DNA of 64,000 nucleotides from a virus, in IMG/VR virus record IMGVR_UViG_3300021185_002756, positions 1 through 64,000 of that record. One strand, given 5' to 3'. Positions 24,058 to 32,608 of this stretch are shown here, one piece after another (position 1 is the stretch's first letter; each line of letters begins with the position of its first letter). A program made the position numbers and the translations under genes. The notes under the pieces were generated by a model. It ran no database searches, had not been told where the DNA came from, and saw nothing but the letters and a program-made list of their open reading frames with translations.

Positions 24058-24733
24058 TGTTTAGTACTCCTTGATATGTATTTAACCATAATTCACTGGC
24101 TGCTTCATGTGCCTCTTCAAGTGGATGCAACCATTCTTCTGTAACTTCAAAGCCGTGATCATAACTCCAGTCTACAAAGTTTTTGCCTTCAAAGAGACGT
24201 AACTCTGATTTTGTCAAATCCTGCAGTGTTTTTATATAATCAGGACAATGCCATTCTGTGTCCCATAACATATAATCCATATAGGTTTGCACATTTTTTA
24301 TATTATGCAATCTTAAAAACTGTTGAGTAGTGTATATTGTTTGTAAACTACGCCATCTATCCCAAAGTATACTTTTACCTGCATAGGTATTGTAAAAATC
24401 CAAAACTTTTTCTGCTTGTTTAAATCCAATAAGAGGTTCTAGTTTACTTGGAACACACGTGAGTCCGAGTGTAGTCCATTTTTCTATTCCGCTGATAAAA
24501 AAATCATATCTCGCACCCCATGTCCAGTTTATTACTGCTAGTGTCTTTTCTTTTGTGTTTTTTGCAAAATAAGAAAGTATTTGCATTGATATGTTTTCAT
24601 TGCCACAACCTGGTACAGCAGTTGTTTCATATTCGTACCCAAGTTTTTCAGCACACTGACTTACCCAACTGTGAGCTTCTTGTTTAAGTTCAGTACCGTA
24701 AATAAAACTATCACCAAAACTTACAATTTTCAT
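24050..24733 (-). CDS. SGNH/GDSL-like hydrolase, paralogue of 873-1565
   Basis: A 227-aa protein with GDSF at residues 7-10, a GCGNENIS block near 44, and a C-terminal HPLEEAHEAA His region. The INWTW and LHNIKN segments line up with the first paralogue. It is cytoplasmic with no signal. Possibly an esterase acting on glycan acyl groups; unproven. Confidence 0.72.
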   Translation of the reverse strand: MKIVSFGDSFIYGTELKQEAHSWVSQCAEKLGYEYETTAVPGCGNENISMQILSYFAKNTKEKTLAVINWTWGARYDFFISGIEKWTTLGLTCVPSKLEPLIGFKQAEKVLDFYNTYAGKSILWDRWRSLQTIYTTQQFLRLHNIKNVQTYMDYMLWDTEWHCPDYIKTLQDLTKSELRLFEGKNFVDWSYDHGFEVTEEWLHPLEEAHEAASELWLNTYQGVLNND

Positions 24734-24741
24734 AAAAACCC

Positions 24742-24957
24742 TTATAGTCGTTTTGTAATTCTGCCTTTGGTAAGATCATATGGAGAAACTTCTAACTTTA
24801 CTGCATCTCCCATTAGTACTTTGATTTTGTACATTCTCATCTTGCCATTTATCTGTGCAATTACTTCATGTTTAGATTCGTTGATTTCTACCCTAAACAT
24901 GCCGCCTCTTAGTAGTTCAGTAACTGTGCCTTCAAACTCTACTAGTTCTTCTTTCAA
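24742..24957 (-). CDS. infA: Translation initiation factor IF-1
   Basis: A 71-aa, full-length S1/OB-fold protein. It matches bacterial IF-1 along its whole length: [22 protein letters not shown]-equivalent [16 protein letters not shown], and [16 protein letters not shown]-1 sits in the 30S A site with IF-2 and IF-3 at initiation. It overlaps the upstream gene by 4 nt. A phage copy may bias initiation toward phage messages (inference). Confidence 0.93.
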   Translation of the reverse strand: MKEELVEFEGTVTELLRGGMFRVEINESKHEVIAQINGKMRMYKIKVLMGDAVKLEVSPYDLTKGRITKRL

Positions 24958-25214
24958 CTGGTCTCCTTAATTCCTTGTAACCGATCCCAACGAAAACTTC
25001 TCCAACCGTTAGCATCAGTGTCCCATACAACTTGTGTATCAGGATTGATCTTGCGTTCAGTGTTAGGCTCCACATGTGGAACCACACTTTCTTGCAAGGT
25101 TGCTTTCATCGTACGTTTTGAACCGTCTGCTTTGAGAAATTCTATTTCTATTACACCATCCACCAATGCACTTTTAACAAATGCTTGATTTTCTAGTTCT
25201 GTATATTTAACCAT
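24954..25214 (-). CDS. Small SH3-like conserved phage protein (DUF2693-type)
   Basis: An 86-aa protein with the pattern [15 protein letters not shown] followed by [21 protein letters not shown], as in the DUF2693 family of phage and host proteins. Function unknown. Overlaps its neighbours by 4 and 8 nt. Confidence 0.65.
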   Translation of the reverse strand: MVKYTELENQAFVKSALVDGVIEIEFLKADGSKRTMKATLQESVVPHVEPNTERKINPDTQVVWDTDANGWRSFRWDRLQGIKETS

Positions 25215-25503
25215 TTAGTGCCTCCAAGTTAACGTTGATTAGGTCGTCGTAGGTCCAGTTTACTGGTGCTGCTCCACCAAAACTGCCCATCTTTATTCCT
25301 TTACTAAAACTAACACCACGCCATTCTCTTTGTTCGTGACGCAGTTGCTTGTGCAAATATTCAGGTTTGACGCCATGTCTTTTGGTCATATCATACATGG
25401 CAATATGCTTGCCATATTTTAAAGCCAGCATGTTTGCTTCTTCATCGGTAAGTGGCACACAATCATTCTTACCACAAATAGTAACACTCCAAACTGATTT
25501 CAT
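25207..25503 (-). CDS. Phage protein of unknown function
   Basis: About 98 aa from ATG 25503, which overlaps the preceding stop (ATGA) and has SD AAAGGC. Two Cys near the start (ICGKNDC), basic middle. No family recognised. Confidence 0.6.
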   Translation of the reverse strand: MKSVWSVTICGKNDCVPLTDEEANMLALKYGKHIAMYDMTKRHGVKPEYLHKQLRHEQREWRGVSFSKGIKMGSFGGAAPVNWTYDDLINVNLEALNG

Positions 25504-25676
25504 AATCTGCCTTTTATATCTTCCATACGTTTGTTCATCCATTTGATAATAATCAGACGTTCTTCATCTGTTATGTCCCAACGTTGTTCAAAGTCTGTTA
25601 CGTTTTTCAGTACTGCTTCTTCATAGCGAAGACATGCAAATAGTGCTAGGTCGCCACTGTCTGGTTTGTTTATCAC
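25500..25676 (-). CDS. 58-aa acidic protein with GTG start
   Basis: GTG 25676 overlaps the previous stop (TAGTG) and is preceded by GAGGAGAGG. The frame fills an otherwise uncoded gap and ends in an ATGA overlap with the next gene. Acidic, helical, no known family. Confidence 0.65.
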   Translation of the reverse strand: MINKPDSGDLALFACLRYEEAVLKNVTDFEQRWDITDEERLIIIKWMNKRMEDIKGRL

Positions 25677-26068
25677 TAACCTCTCCTCATACGAGCAATT
25701 TCTTTTGCATCGTTTGAGTCTTTACGTACAGGTACCATGTTGCTTTTGTGCAACATACCTATGCCTGCTAGTTCATTGCCAGTATAGGTGTTCTCATGAC
25801 GTTTCGCAGTTGAACCAACTATGTTGTTACTGCAACCAATTGTGCCTTGATGTTGCTTGTAATCTGGAACAGAATAAATGCCTTTGCGTTCGCCTTTAGC
25901 ATTAGTTGGCAACTTTGCCTTCAGCTGATCAGGTGCGATACCTCTAGCACGTAACCATTTGTCATGTGCAACATCAGTTGCAATCTGCTTGGCACTTTTA
26001 TTCTTAGTTTTTTTCTTACGTGAATACTGTGTAGTAGTCATATATGGACCGACTAGATGCATAGACAT
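25676..26068 (-). CDS. Conserved basic phage protein, unknown function
   Basis: 130 aa from ATG 26068 (SD AGGAGC). Starts MSMHLVGPYMTTTQYS, followed by a Lys cluster. The style is common to T4-like marine phages. Basic with dispersed Asn/Gly. First gene behind the promoter at 26096-26123. Confidence 0.65.
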   Translation of the reverse strand: MSMHLVGPYMTTTQYSRKKKTKNKSAKQIATDVAHDKWLRARGIAPDQLKAKLPTNAKGERKGIYSVPDYKQHQGTIGCSNNIVGSTAKRHENTYTGNELAGIGMLHKSNMVPVRKDSNDAKEIARMRRG

Positions 26069-26095
26069 GGCGAGCTCCTGTGTTAATACTTGTTT

Positions 26096-26123
26096 ATTAT
26101 AACACTTATACACAGTATGTCAA
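26096..26123 (-). promoter_or_regulatory. Sigma70-type early promoter (consensus boxes)
   Basis: Minus strand AAAGGTTGACA, 16-nt spacer ending AAGTGT, TATAAT (26101-26096). The -35 overlaps the ferredoxin gene end. Confidence 0.85.
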
Positions 26124-26461
26124 CCTTTATCTAGTAGATCAATTTTGTTAGGAACATCTTTCCATTCAGCAGCATCAGCAGGTCGCTTGCTTTCGTCAAC
26201 TTCTACAATATTAACAAAACTATCTAGTTTTGCTAGTTCTGCATTCAGATTGGTCCATGGATCATCTGGTTTGTCTTCTAGGTCAGTATCAGGTACTATG
26301 GCATCTACAGGACATTCTGGCACACACACTGCACAGTCAATACACTCATCTGGATCTATTACCATAAAGTTTGGTCCAATGTAAAAGCAGTCCACAGGAC
26401 ATACTGTCACACAATCTTGATGCACACATTTTATGCAATTTTCAGTTACAACATAAGTCAT
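26120..26461 (-). CDS. FdxA-type 7Fe/8Fe ferredoxin
   Basis: A 113-aa protein. The first cluster region is [20 protein letters not shown] and the second [18 protein letters not shown]-terminal helical extension (to residue 113) is typical of FdxA ferredoxins. It is a soluble electron carrier that could serve the two radical SAM enzymes. Full-length for the family. Confidence 0.93.
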   Translation of the reverse strand: MTYVVTENCIKCVHQDCVTVCPVDCFYIGPNFMVIDPDECIDCAVCVPECPVDAIVPDTDLEDKPDDPWTNLNAELAKLDSFVNIVEVDESKRPADAAEWKDVPNKIDLLDKG

Positions 26462-26859
26462 TAGTCGTCCTTGTTAAGTGTATCCCACATCTCTTTTTTC
26501 TCGAGTAGGTTGCGTTCGAGTTTGATGTATTGTTGTCTAATTTTACGTAGTTCTTTGAATTCTTTTTCTAGTTCTGGATTTGGCTGAAGTATAGCCATAC
26601 GTTGTTGTATATCTTCGAGGGTTTGTTTTAGACTGATACCGTTTATTTCGATGTCAGCATCATCTCCACTTATTCTCATCTTGCCATCTATATCGTGACT
26701 CATTGAGAATATATTGCTTGTTGCAATGTCTTCAGTTGCAGAAATCGACTGATAGGTCGGCGGACTAGTGTAGTCGTAATTTGCATCGACTACATAGTCG
26801 TCCGTATCAATGTGAGTGACTAAACCATCTTTTCCAATGGTTAGTCGTTCACCACTCAT
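26461..26859 (-). CDS. Phage protein with C-terminal coiled coil
   Basis: A 132-aa protein. The first 75 residues are Asp/Ser/Ile-rich and the rest a coiled coil ([14 protein letters not shown]...[13 protein letters not shown]). Found between ferredoxin and a basic small protein with one-base overlaps. A virion role is possible. Confidence 0.6.
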   Translation of the reverse strand: MSGERLTIGKDGLVTHIDTDDYVVDANYDYTSPPTYQSISATEDIATSNIFSMSHDIDGKMRISGDDADIEINGISLKQTLEDIQQRMAILQPNPELEKEFKELRKIRQQYIKLERNLLEKKEMWDTLNKDD

Positions 26860-27035
26860 TATATTGCGTTCTTTTCTTCGATGATTTCTTTACGACGCTC
26901 TTTAACTGCTTTACCTATTTCTTGTAAGGCAGCTCTGGCTCTTGTTGCGGCTGCTTTGACTTTCTTTTCAGAAAACTTTTTGTTCTCTGCGATGTAGTTT
27001 TCCATCATTTCTACTAGTTGATCGTGTGCTGACAT
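26859..27035 (-). CDS. Small Lys/Ala-rich helical protein
   Basis: 58 aa from ATG 27035 (SD AAGGAA). The Ala/Lys/Arg-rich helix (KKVKAAATRARAALQEIGKAVKERRK) recalls histone-like or DNA-binding tails. No family recognised. Confidence 0.6.
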   Translation of the reverse strand: MSAHDQLVEMMENYIAENKKFSEKKVKAAATRARAALQEIGKAVKERRKEIIEEKNAI

Positions 27036-27045
27036 TTTATATTCC

Positions 27046-27228
27046 TTATAATGTTGGCGGTGCAAGAGGCGGATTATTCCATTGTATGTCTTGCATCTTT
27101 ATTGAAGTTTCTTTATGTGCTAATTTAAAAAGACGAGGTGTTCTCTTTGTAGTGGTTGGACCATTAATACCACAAGACCTTCTGGACTGCGGAAGGGTAA
27201 CACCAATACTATTTGTAAGAGTGTACAT
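27046..27228 (-). CDS. 60-aa Pro/Thr-rich protein
   Basis: ATG 27228 has a strong SD (AGGAG, 4-nt spacing). The frame exactly fills the gap between its neighbours. The composition suggests an unstructured or structural peptide; no family recognised. Confidence 0.5.
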   Translation of the reverse strand: MYTLTNSIGVTLPQSRRSCGINGPTTTKRTPRLFKLAHKETSIKMQDIQWNNPPLAPPTL

Positions 27229-27236
27229 GTTTTCTC

Positions 27237-27518
27237 CTAATGAAGTGTTTTGTTATTTGGGATCTGCAATTGACTATCATCAATCTTTTCAAATCCCATT
27301 TCTTCAAGTTGCTCATAAAAATCATCAGATAATTCAAACGCCTTATCATCATGTTGCTCAGCTTTTTCTTTTGGAACGCCAAGTAGTCGCATGAGGCCGC
27401 CAATTGGAATAACCCTTACTCCATTGTCGTACATGGTGGCACAGATAGCAACTACTAAACCTGCAACTGTACTGTTTTCACCAAATAAATCGTCGATATC
27501 CTTTTTTCCTTTGAACAT
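27237..27518 (-). CDS. Phage protein of unknown function
   Basis: A 93-aa protein with a hydrophobic central segment (VAGLVVAICATMYDNGVRVIPIGGLMRLLG) and an acidic C-terminal helix. It resembles small late T4-like proteins, but no family was identified. Confidence 0.6.
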   Translation of the reverse strand: MFKGKKDIDDLFGENSTVAGLVVAICATMYDNGVRVIPIGGLMRLLGVPKEKAEQHDDKAFELSDDFYEQLEEMGFEKIDDSQLQIPNNKTLH

Positions 27519-27533
27519 GTGTCTATTTATTAC

Positions 27534-27866
27534 TTACAATAATAAGCCAATAATAAATTCAAACATGAATATAAAAACATAAACTGGAATCATTATAACA
27601 TAAAGAACAGATTCCCAATAGCCCATATCAGACAGTGCCCAGGCTATTGCTCCAAACACCAGTGGAAATGCAATCAGTCCGCCAATCACGTCTTCAATAT
27701 TATCTCCGCCACCGCCGCCTGATGATACGCCAAAACTTTGCTTCTGTTCTAACTTTTCAAATTGTGCCTGTTGATTTTTCACCAACGTACAAGTTGGACA
27801 ATATAATGCACTATGTCCTTTTTCCATTCCACATTCTATGCAGGTGCTTGATATTGTTGGTGCCAT
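27534..27866 (-). CDS. Zinc-ribbon membrane protein
   Basis: A 110-aa protein with an N-terminal zinc ribbon (CIECG...YCPTC, residues 9-26), a Gly-rich linker and two transmembrane helices (about 60-80 and 88-108). Function unknown. Confidence 0.65.
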   Translation of the reverse strand: MAPTISSTCIECGMEKGHSALYCPTCTLVKNQQAQFEKLEQKQSFGVSSGGGGGDNIEDVIGGLIAFPLVFGAIAWALSDMGYWESVLYVIMIPVYVFIFMFEFIIGLLL

Positions 27867-27876
27867 AATCTACTCC

Positions 27877-28263
27877 TTAGTCTAGTTCACTTGTATTTAA
27901 TTCAGTAAAACCTGTCTGCTCTAGTATAGCAGTTGGTGTAATACTTGTGTCTACCTTACGTGAACGTATTTCAGCAATTGAAATTGGCTTTTTGTACTCG
28001 CCTCTTTTTGCTTCTTTGTTCTTTTCATAAAGTTTTTCAGTGATAGCATAACCTGCATCAAAATCTTTGTCGCCCCAATTTAAACTTTCTAAATGCTTGA
28101 GAGCTTCTAGTTTGGTCATTGGCTCTGGCAACTCAATAAGATTGATGTTTTCGCAGTTGTTCTTTACTAGGATTTTAATCCTGCTAACAAGATCATTTGC
28201 AAACCTAACCTTTGTTACGCCATGTTGAGCAGCAGTTCCTGCTACTGTAAATTTCTGTTCCAT
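27877..28263 (-). CDS. Phage protein of unknown function
   Basis: A 128-aa soluble protein with a mixed helical fold. It is coupled to the 233-aa gene upstream (adjacent stop and start) and is probably co-expressed. No family recognised. Confidence 0.6.
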   Translation of the reverse strand: MEQKFTVAGTAAQHGVTKVRFANDLVSRIKILVKNNCENINLIELPEPMTKLEALKHLESLNWGDKDFDAGYAITEKLYEKNKEAKRGEYKKPISIAEIRSRKVDTSITPTAILEQTGFTELNTSELD

Positions 28264-28965
28264 TTATTTTAGTACCTTTACTCTATTGATTGTTGTTGTG
28301 TCCGCAGTGTGTGATTTTACAGTGCCACGGACTTTCACTGCTACCCCTATTTCTAGTTTTTCTTTGTAATAAAAACTTGTTTTGTAATTGTCTTCTGTAA
28401 TACTATTATAACGGAAGGTACCCCAGTCTGTCAACCAAAAACTTGAAGTTGGTATAACTTTTATGTCAAGCCTACTTCCAACCTTTCCATAGGTTCCGTA
28501 TACAAAATCCTTTAACAGTGCTTCTTCTTTTTTCATCTTTTCATAAGCAGTGATCTGACTGTTAACAATACCAATATACATTTTATCCTGTGGCACTATA
28601 AATTCTTCTAATGCTACTGCGTGAGATAGGCTCTCGTCAAAACTGCTTAGTTTCTTAGTAAGTGCTTTAAGCATAAGTTTACTGCTTATATACTTTCTCA
28701 CTTCTGTGCCTTTTACTCTGTCTGCAACAGTGATCAATCCTGGAGTTTCAGCAAGTACCTTACGTGCAACTGTTCTGTTTGCTAGTGTATGCGGCTCTTC
28801 TTCCACAAGATGTGTATCAGGATCAACACTCCAAAGATCTTCTTTGTTGTATCCTCCATTTATACGTTGGGCATACACTGCGGCGGCCCATATATCTGCG
28901 GAATCAAATGCTACTGTTTCTGCTTTTTTCATTTTGCTTACCTTAAAACTATACATCTTCTTCAC
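28264..28965 (-). CDS. Phage protein of unknown function, possible OB-fold end
   Basis: A 233-aa basic protein. Residues 1-130 are helical. The last 45 (EIGVAVKVRGTVKSHTADTTTINRVKVL) read like an OB-type nucleic-acid-binding strand pattern. The nucleic-acid role is inference from pattern only. Confidence 0.55.
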   Translation of the reverse strand: MKKMYSFKVSKMKKAETVAFDSADIWAAAVYAQRINGGYNKEDLWSVDPDTHLVEEEPHTLANRTVARKVLAETPGLITVADRVKGTEVRKYISSKLMLKALTKKLSSFDESLSHAVALEEFIVPQDKMYIGIVNSQITAYEKMKKEEALLKDFVYGTYGKVGSRLDIKVIPTSSFWLTDWGTFRYNSITEDNYKTSFYYKEKLEIGVAVKVRGTVKSHTADTTTINRVKVLK

Positions 28966-29143
28966 CTAAAAACTTTGCTTCAACACCTTTGATATGCTTG
29001 CACTTTCTATAAGCAGGACATGAACATTCCCAACCCCAATGAACCATTTCTACTGTGTACTGATCTCCCTTGCTACCAGTTACTGGCCATTTAGTACCAA
29101 CTGCCCAATGATTCTTAGTGTTGATTTTTTCGCTTGCAAATGC
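28949..29143 (-). CDS. SWIM-type zinc-finger protein
   Basis: 64 aa from ATG 29143 (SD GGGAG). Contains WECSCPAYRKCKHIKGVEA, the CxC...CxH pattern of SWIM zinc fingers, after two beta strands. SWIM domains bind DNA or protein partners. It is nearly the minimal domain alone. Confidence 0.75.
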   Translation of the reverse strand, partial: AFASEKINTKNHWAVGTKWPVTGSKGDQYTVEMVHWGWECSCPAYRKCKHIKGVEAKFLGEEDV

Positions 29144-29145
29144 CA

Positions 29146-29514
29146 TTACACTGACTCCCAATTGATTGACAACTGATCTTCGTCTACTTCTTTCCATCCA
29201 ATGCTATCACAAAACCATGCACCATCTTTGGCAACCAGTATGTCACCAACACTTACAGTCATCATCTTAGGAGCGATCCTTTGAATACGATCACGTCTAC
29301 CAAGTCCACTTGCTTCAAATGCATGTTCTACATCATCAGCAATAATGTTACCAACATGTGAATAACAACCATTTGCAAGTCCAATACTCGGCCTACCATT
29401 TCGACTTTCAATGTAGGCTTTTGCCTTAACATGACAATCCCAACCTTCTTTGTTGACCAGCTCCGCTAAGTGATTGTCTATAATGATTTGAAAAACTTTA
29501 ATTGACTGTGACAT
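29146..29514 (-). CDS. Early phage protein of unknown function
   Basis: 122 aa from ATG 29514 (SD AAGGAG), first gene after the promoter at 29545-29572. Contains RRDRIQRIAPKMM and a beta-rich end. No family recognised. Confidence 0.6.
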   Translation of the reverse strand: MSQSIKVFQIIIDNHLAELVNKEGWDCHVKAKAYIESRNGRPSIGLANGCYSHVGNIIADDVEHAFEASGLGRRDRIQRIAPKMMTVSVGDILVAKDGAWFCDSIGWKEVDEDQLSINWESV

Positions 29515-29544
29515 AAGCATCTCCTTGTTTCTAACTGTATATAC

Positions 29545-29572
29545 AGCTTAACATAAGATACGTATATGTCAA
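29545..29572 (-). promoter_or_regulatory. Sigma70-type early promoter with palindromic leader
   Basis: Minus strand AAAAAGGTTGACA, 16-nt spacer, TAAGCT (weak -10). The palindrome CTGTATATACAG follows, then AGTTAGAAACAAGGAG. Confidence 0.7.
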
Positions 29573-31464
29573 CCTTTTTCTAGAAAAAGAGTTGTTTTAT
29601 CTGTGGAATATTCTACACTGGCCTGCCATTTTTTATTTTTTCTAGTACTGTTGTACCACACAACCCAAGTTGGATCAGTGCCTTTTGGCGGATATGCTCT
29701 GTGTATTCGATAGTCTGTTGGTTGTATTTGTAGTTCTTCTTTGCCCAATGCATACTCAAATACGTTTGCACCTAGTGTTATTTCTGTTACAGGATCATGT
29801 GCAAATATAGTCTGCTGACGTTCCTGCATTATCATCACATCAACTAGCAGTGGATCATCTGGAGCAAAGTGTTGTGCAACAGTGAGTAAGTCTTGATATG
29901 TTTGTGTTCTATTTGTTACACCAAGATCTTCCAGCACTGGAGCATAGGTTAAACCTGCTAGAAACATGTTGAATTCTAGTTTCTCTCCGTAGCCTTGCCA
30001 TTGTTTAAGCCAACGGTGTGCCGCTGTATCTGGATTGTTTAGACCATAATCCAAGAGATACTCATAGAACTTTTCAAATGGTGTACCATGACGCTTGTTA
30101 AGATATCGTGTTACAACCTGTGTGAATCCATTTGCATCCATCATTGATGTATACCAAGTCCATAGCCATAGTTTTTTCATCTGTTCTTCTGGCAAGTCTT
30201 TTGTGCCTGTGAGTGTTTCTTGATATTCATCTATGATGTTTGAGAAGTAGCTCTTTAGTGTGGCTTGTGTAATTCCATGCTTCTTTTTGTACTCAGGTTC
30301 ATTCATTTCTGAATTCTGCAATATGGTCACAGGGTATGCTTCTACAATGATATCTCTGCTGAGCAAATCGCACAAGCCTGAGGTCCATGACTCCCAAGTC
30401 TCACCAGGCAATCCAATGATTAATTCTGTGTTTACACTCATGTTGTTTTTGAAAGCAGTTTCAGCAACCTTGGTCATTGCTTCTTCTTTTAGGTTAACAC
30501 GTTTAATATGCTTTAATACTTCTGGATTGGTGCTTTGCAGTGCCATTGTGAAACGTCGCATCATGTCAGATTCCATAAGTTTCACTGCCATGTCTACCAA
30601 TTGTATTGTTGCGTTTTTACTCCAGTTGGTGTCAAACAAAACTGGAAATCCATACTTCTCTTTTGTGCGGATCAGCATGTCTGTAATTTCCATGTCACGG
30701 TCTTTAAAGATGCCAAAGTTAGCATCAGTGTTTGTGACCATTTCAATCTTCTGCTGGCCCATCCATTCTAGTTCTTCTTCAATGCGTTCTAAGCCAAACT
30801 TTTTTACTTTTGAAAATGTGGTTCCGCCCCAATCACAGAATGTACACATAAACGGACATCCTCTGTTGGTTTCAATTACAGCATTCCAAATCTTTCCTGG
30901 ATACATCTCATCTAAATGATCAAACAATCCCATTGTGTACGGTGATGGTACTTCTGATAAATCCATTATACGTTGACTAGGGCCAGTCATCAGTGTTTTG
31001 CCGTTACGATTAATACTGATACCTGGCACATCCTCATCAGACTTCAGTCCAACAAAACTTTGTAATAAACCAGTGAAACTCATCTCTCCTTCTTGATGTA
31101 TGAGATAGTCAACATAGGGTTTGTCTGCAAAAAAGTTTTCACTTTTGTTTGGGGTTTCTGCACCGCCTATTATCATTTTGCAATCAGGGTATCGAGCTTT
31201 AATTGCTTTCGCAAGGGCTTGATTGTATGATACATTCCATACGTAACTGCTTAGTCCTACCACTGCAGGATCAACCATTCTATCCACAAGTTGTTCAATG
31301 GGTTCTTTGACACTGTACAGGCCACCTAGTTGATAGTTTTCAACTATGCCAGGTTGTGTTGTTGCATAAGCCCATACCACGCCTACACTGTAGGGATAGT
31401 AATAATAGTTGCTACCTGGCAGTTCTAGACTCATTTGTGCCATGTAAACATTCTTCATATGCAT
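29569..31464 (-). CDS. B12-binding-type radical SAM enzyme
   Basis: A 631-aa protein. The N-terminal 150 residues have the cobalamin-binding-like fold pattern (VGLSSYVWN, MIIGGAET). The radical SAM motif CPFMCTFCDW is near residue 205, followed by TNTDANFG and GLPGETWESW. The domain order matches methyltransferase/cyclase families. The substrate is unknown; a role in modifying surface glycans, lipids or cofactors is possible. Confidence 0.88.
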   Translation of the reverse strand: MHMKNVYMAQMSLELPGSNYYYYPYSVGVVWAYATTQPGIVENYQLGGLYSVKEPIEQLVDRMVDPAVVGLSSYVWNVSYNQALAKAIKARYPDCKMIIGGAETPNKSENFFADKPYVDYLIHQEGEMSFTGLLQSFVGLKSDEDVPGISINRNGKTLMTGPSQRIMDLSEVPSPYTMGLFDHLDEMYPGKIWNAVIETNRGCPFMCTFCDWGGTTFSKVKKFGLERIEEELEWMGQQKIEMVTNTDANFGIFKDRDMEITDMLIRTKEKYGFPVLFDTNWSKNATIQLVDMAVKLMESDMMRRFTMALQSTNPEVLKHIKRVNLKEEAMTKVAETAFKNNMSVNTELIIGLPGETWESWTSGLCDLLSRDIIVEAYPVTILQNSEMNEPEYKKKHGITQATLKSYFSNIIDEYQETLTGTKDLPEEQMKKLWLWTWYTSMMDANGFTQVVTRYLNKRHGTPFEKFYEYLLDYGLNNPDTAAHRWLKQWQGYGEKLEFNMFLAGLTYAPVLEDLGVTNRTQTYQDLLTVAQHFAPDDPLLVDVMIMQERQQTIFAHDPVTEITLGANVFEYALGKEELQIQPTDYRIHRAYPPKGTDPTWVVWYNSTRKNKKWQASVEYSTDKTTLFLEKG

Positions 31465-31466
31465 AC

Positions 31467-32162
31467 TTATCTTGAAATTTGTTTATGCCAGTCTGAAAGA
31501 TAATCCTTGCACCACTGTCTATCTAATTCGCTATCAGCGGCTTGTTCAAGTGTGTCTAACACTGGATTCCATTTTTTGTTAATAATATCTTGAAGTTGTA
31601 TATGATGTGCCTGATCGTTTACAGGAATCATTTCGGCATGTGTTTGTAAAAAAGCAAGGTCGTCAATTTTTAAGTCGCTTACACAAAGGTCACAGTATTC
31701 TGGCTTTGTAGCATATCTTTTATCGTGCCTTACTTCAATTGTACCTTCATCACTTTCAACATAGAAAACTTTTTTCCTGCGTTCAATTAACCACGGCAAA
31801 CTAGCATCATCTACTACGATTTGAATTACAGTATCATTATACCATGCAGGTAAGTAGCCTTTGTTCCAAGTGACAATAAGTTTCCCATGTCCTATAAGAT
31901 CATCTTGTTTTAATAATTGTAAAACTTCATGACGCTTTAAATCGTCGCCTCTGGTTACATTTGGTGTTCTGGTCATCCATGGAAACTTGTAAGGAGTATC
32001 TGGTTCAGATCGTATATGGTTATGATCATTGGTGTGCATATCAACTAATTCATCTGTACTAGGCAACTGCCAACTCATTACTGACTTTGCAGTTTGTAAA
32101 CACACTCCGACTGCTTTGCCACCAGCACCTCCGGTGTATTGTATAAAAATAAATTCATTCAT
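31467..32162 (-). CDS. P-loop/sulfotransferase-like protein
   Basis: A 231-aa protein starting FIFIQYTGGAGGKAVGVCL, a beta strand plus Gly-rich loop like several others in the window. Adjacent to the radical SAM gene (2-nt gap), so probably in one operon. The rest is unrecognised. Confidence 0.5.
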   Translation of the reverse strand: MNEFIFIQYTGGAGGKAVGVCLQTAKSVMSWQLPSTDELVDMHTNDHNHIRSEPDTPYKFPWMTRTPNVTRGDDLKRHEVLQLLKQDDLIGHGKLIVTWNKGYLPAWYNDTVIQIVVDDASLPWLIERRKKVFYVESDEGTIEVRHDKRYATKPEYCDLCVSDLKIDDLAFLQTHAEMIPVNDQAHHIQLQDIINKKWNPVLDTLEQAADSELDRQWCKDYLSDWHKQISR

Positions 32163-32206
32163 TGGACATCTGCGACTATATCAAAAGGGTTCATGTGTTT
32201 ACTTAA

Positions 32207-32236
32207 AGAAAAAGCCACCCGAGGGTGGCTTTTTCA
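32207..32236. terminator. Bidirectional Rho-independent terminator
   Basis: AAAGCCACCC-GA-GGGTGGCTTT flanked by A-rich and T-rich tracts, so it can terminate both strands. It lies between the 231-aa gene and the winged-helix gene and would end the winged-helix transcript. Confidence 0.85.
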
Positions 32237-32258
32237 GGGGATCTCTAAAGATCTAAAA

Positions 32259-32519
32259 TTAAGCAGTTCTTGTTGCTAAAGCTCTGTAACCAGCGGCAAT
32301 AACTTCTCTAGGTGCTTTTGTGCCCATAGTATAAACCTTTACTTTTGCACCTTTTTTACCTACAGTGTTTAAGAACACTGGGTAACCAGCAAATTTAATT
32401 GCTTGGATAGCTGCACCAGGATTTGATACGTCAAATTTTGACTTAATATCAGCTGATGTTAATCTTTCACCTGACTGTAGGGCTTCAAGGATTGCACCTT
32501 GTTTACTGTTAGTTCTCAT
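32259..32519 (-). CDS. Small winged-helix DNA-binding protein
   Basis: An 86-aa basic protein with a helix-turn-helix pattern (GERLTSADIKSKFDVSNPGAAIQAIKFAGY). A beta-wing (VFLNTVGKKGAKVKVYTMG) follows. Monocistronic between its own promoter and a strong terminator, with an inverted repeat at its transcription start. A repressor, possibly self-regulating, is inferred. Confidence 0.7.
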   Translation of the reverse strand: MRTNSKQGAILEALQSGERLTSADIKSKFDVSNPGAAIQAIKFAGYPVFLNTVGKKGAKVKVYTMGTKAPREVIAAGYRALATRTA

Positions 32520-32551
32520 TTTAGATTTACTCCGTATATCTAAGGTTAAAT

Positions 32552-32572
32552 GTTGTTAGCCTTTCTAACAAC
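32552..32572. repeat. Perfect 8-bp inverted repeat at the +1 of the winged-helix gene
   Basis: GTTGTTAG-CCTTT-CTAACAAC starts about 2 nt after the predicted transcription start. It could be an operator or a 5'-terminal mRNA hairpin. Confidence 0.65.
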
Positions 32573-32580
32573 TTGTACAC

Positions 32581-32608
32581 AGTATAGCACCTATTTAGAA
32601 GAAGTCAA
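32581..32608 (-). promoter_or_regulatory. Sigma70-type promoter of the winged-helix gene
   Basis: Minus strand TTGACT (32608-32603), 16-nt spacer, TATACT (32586-32581). Confidence 0.8.

Noticed and set aside
30260-30919. 219-aa plus-strand frame
   Set aside because: Lies fully opposite the clearly assigned B12-type radical SAM gene and shows no protein-like motif.
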